This document shows positions 62,501-64,000 of a DNA stretch of 64,000 bases, piece after piece. The stretch comes from Acanthaster planci (taxonomy: Eukaryota > Echinodermata > Asteroidea > Valvatida > Acanthasteridae). The notes beneath the pieces are model-generated. The model did not search any database. It was not told the origin of the DNA and was given only the letters and a program-made list of their open reading frames with translations. The DNA lies in the NCBI RefSeq assembly GCF_001949145.1, contig NW_019091387.1, forward strand, positions 1,524,276-1,588,275. The letters run 5' to 3'. Numbering within the stretch: the first letter of the stretch is position 1; each line of letters begins with the position of its first letter. A program made the position numbers and the translations under genes.

Positions 62501-64000
62501 AATTTTGTGTAGAACAAAAAAAAGCTGCTGTTAGAATGTTAATAGATTTTTCCTGCCAAGTAAATTACGGCTGTTGGTTTGTACCAGTTTTCATAAACAT
62601 CCTGCATGTGCCTTAGCCAGTCATTTATATTCTTTCCAATGTTGACAAAGTGTCTTGTATTTAATTTGAATTCACAGGTGAAATATACGTTTCATTTTTT
62701 GTTTTGTTTTTGATGTAATTTTTTGCTGTTTTGAAACCATTTTGCAAAGCAGTATCCTCTATCTGCATGGTAGGTGTAAGCAACTGGACCCTGACAACCT
62801 TTCCTGCTCTTTTGTGTGCAAAAATGTCATGAACTTCATTTTCTAGAACCATTAGAGACTATTAACAGCAGTTACTTATTCTGAAGCAGTTTAAAGCAGT
62901 TACTTAAAATTGACCATACATCCGTCACATCCTTAATATTAGGTCTTGCAGAGAAGATTTCTCTGGTTAATGTTTACACTTTTCCGTCTGTTTTCCTTAG
63001 TATCTTCAGTGCCGCCTGAAGAGTTCCAGAGAGAAGGCAGGTGGGTAACATTCATTGACTTTCCCCTGTATTGAAATAAATGTTTGCATTGCATTTCGCA
63101 TGTGGAAGATTCTGAGGCAATCCTAACATTTGATCGAAGCTGGACACAGAGGCCACAACAGGTTTTTGTTTTATCCCACTTTTGTGGTTCCTTATGAGTT
63201 ATGCTGTTTCCCAGGTTAGTGGCTGGATAGGATGACATACTATCACTGAGCTTGATGTATTAGATGGTTCTGAAATAAAAGAAAAATTAGATCGCACGTA
63301 GCTTGATTATTTTCGTTTTTCTCCTGCCCCAAATAATCCTGGTGAAATGAATGACACATTCAAGGCACTGGCTAAGCTTTACAGAAATCCCCACTAGCTC
63401 GATGTAGAGTTTAATCAGTTTTGAGTTGCCTTGAACTTGCTTTCATTCCTGTCTATCCCATGGCAGCAGCTGAGAAATAAAAATGGTCACTTTCTGGAGA
63501 ATATACCTCATGCTTATCTGAGCAGTCACCGTTGTCAAAACTCTGATACTTCCAATGTTTATTTCTTCTTATGTATTGCATGTTTGAAACTGGACACAAA
63601 TCATTCGGTTACAGTGTGGGGGAGGAGGTGAAAGGTCTTCTGTATTACAGTGTATTATGATACACCAAAAAATGCATTGCCTGAACGCAGACTACTGCAG
63701 CGCAGACCATCTGGTGGGTTGTACTATTGGATGCCGACCTGGTATTTCAGCTGGCAAAGCTGAACAATTAATCATGTGAGAATGAGTCTTGTCTGTCATA
63801 AAAGCACAAATTGCTATCAGGATGTAGAAAGGTTGGAGCCAGGCTGGCTGTGTGAGTTGATCGGTCTCTGAAGACTTACAGAGGAAAAAAGCTGCTGGAG
63901 AAAGTATTTCTTATTGGGCCATTTGATGAGAAAGATTGATTCAAATATGGACATTTGTTTTCGTCTTAACAACGGCAGTATGACAATGTTCAAGCAGCAG

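Larger units (their letters stand above)
54951..64000. other. Gene-free, presumably intronic
   Basis: No exon could be assigned. A shared 14-base word AGCGCCCTCTGTTG occurs at about 56451 and 59498. Poly-T tracts lie at 60028-60040 and 60676-60690. A 43-codon open frame runs off the window end (see rejected items). Confidence 0.4.

Noticed and set aside
63872-64000. Open frame running off the window end, with ATG at 63926 and the motif DICFRLNNGS.
   Set aside because: It faintly recalls an N-terminal exon of a PDE4-type phosphodiesterase, but 43 open codons and a weak match of a few residues are within chance.
1-64000. tRNA, rRNA, snRNA, CRISPR array.
   Set aside because: Scanned by eye for B-box (GGTTCGAATCC-like) sequences, rRNA-like sequence and regularly spaced repeats; none was convincing. 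A tRNAscan/Infernal run would be decisive.

Overview
The window is nuclear DNA from a marine invertebrate animal. Several features point this way: a split gene with consensus GT-AG introns, AT-rich spacer full of ACATGTACATGT-type simple sequence, and a dense mix of degenerate DNA transposons and one tyrosine-recombinase-type retroelement. The overall style fits an invertebrate deuterostome such as an echinoderm or hemichordate, but that is an inference. No species can be named from the sequence alone. There is one assembly gap, 669 N at 21853-22521.

Layout. (1) 1-9.7 kb, + strand: a complete eight-exon pirin gene, CDS 1074-8865. All splice phases fit and the four iron-ligand residues are conserved. 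Relative to human pirin it carries a 48-residue N-terminal extension that reads as a secretory signal peptide plus linker. (2) 10.2-23.4 kb, - strand: a cluster of decayed mobile-element genes, all transcribed against pirin. In coordinate order these are a pogo/Tigger-like DDE transposase fused to a hAT (ZNF862-like) transposase fragment, a DIRS/Ngaro-like reverse transcriptase fragment, an intact OB-fold-like exon, a DUF7869-type element protein, a piggyBac-like transposase, and a lineage-expanded protein of unknown function interrupted by the gap. (3) 23.4-50.8 kb: no protein gene recognised. This stretch has short inverted-repeat (MITE-like) elements, a degenerate ~150-bp tandem repeat carrying TGACGTCA palindromes, an 18-bp minisatellite and low-complexity tracts. 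(4) 50873-51248, + strand: one convincing coding exon, Ser/Pro-rich, 116 residues from its ATG, with a good acceptor and donor. It probably starts a gene whose other exons lie outside the window or across very long introns. (5) 51.2-64 kb: MITE-like elements and apparently intronic or intergenic DNA.

Pirin and the Ser/Pro-rich exon are the only likely host genes. There is no sign of an operon or of functional linkage between them. The most notable biology is the possible dual-targeted (secreted versus nuclear/cytosolic) pirin. Next are the strand-biased, multi-family transposon graveyard with a hAT-pogo join, and the several MITE families with measurable terminal repeats. Family names are from recognition of translated motifs by eye; no database search was run.
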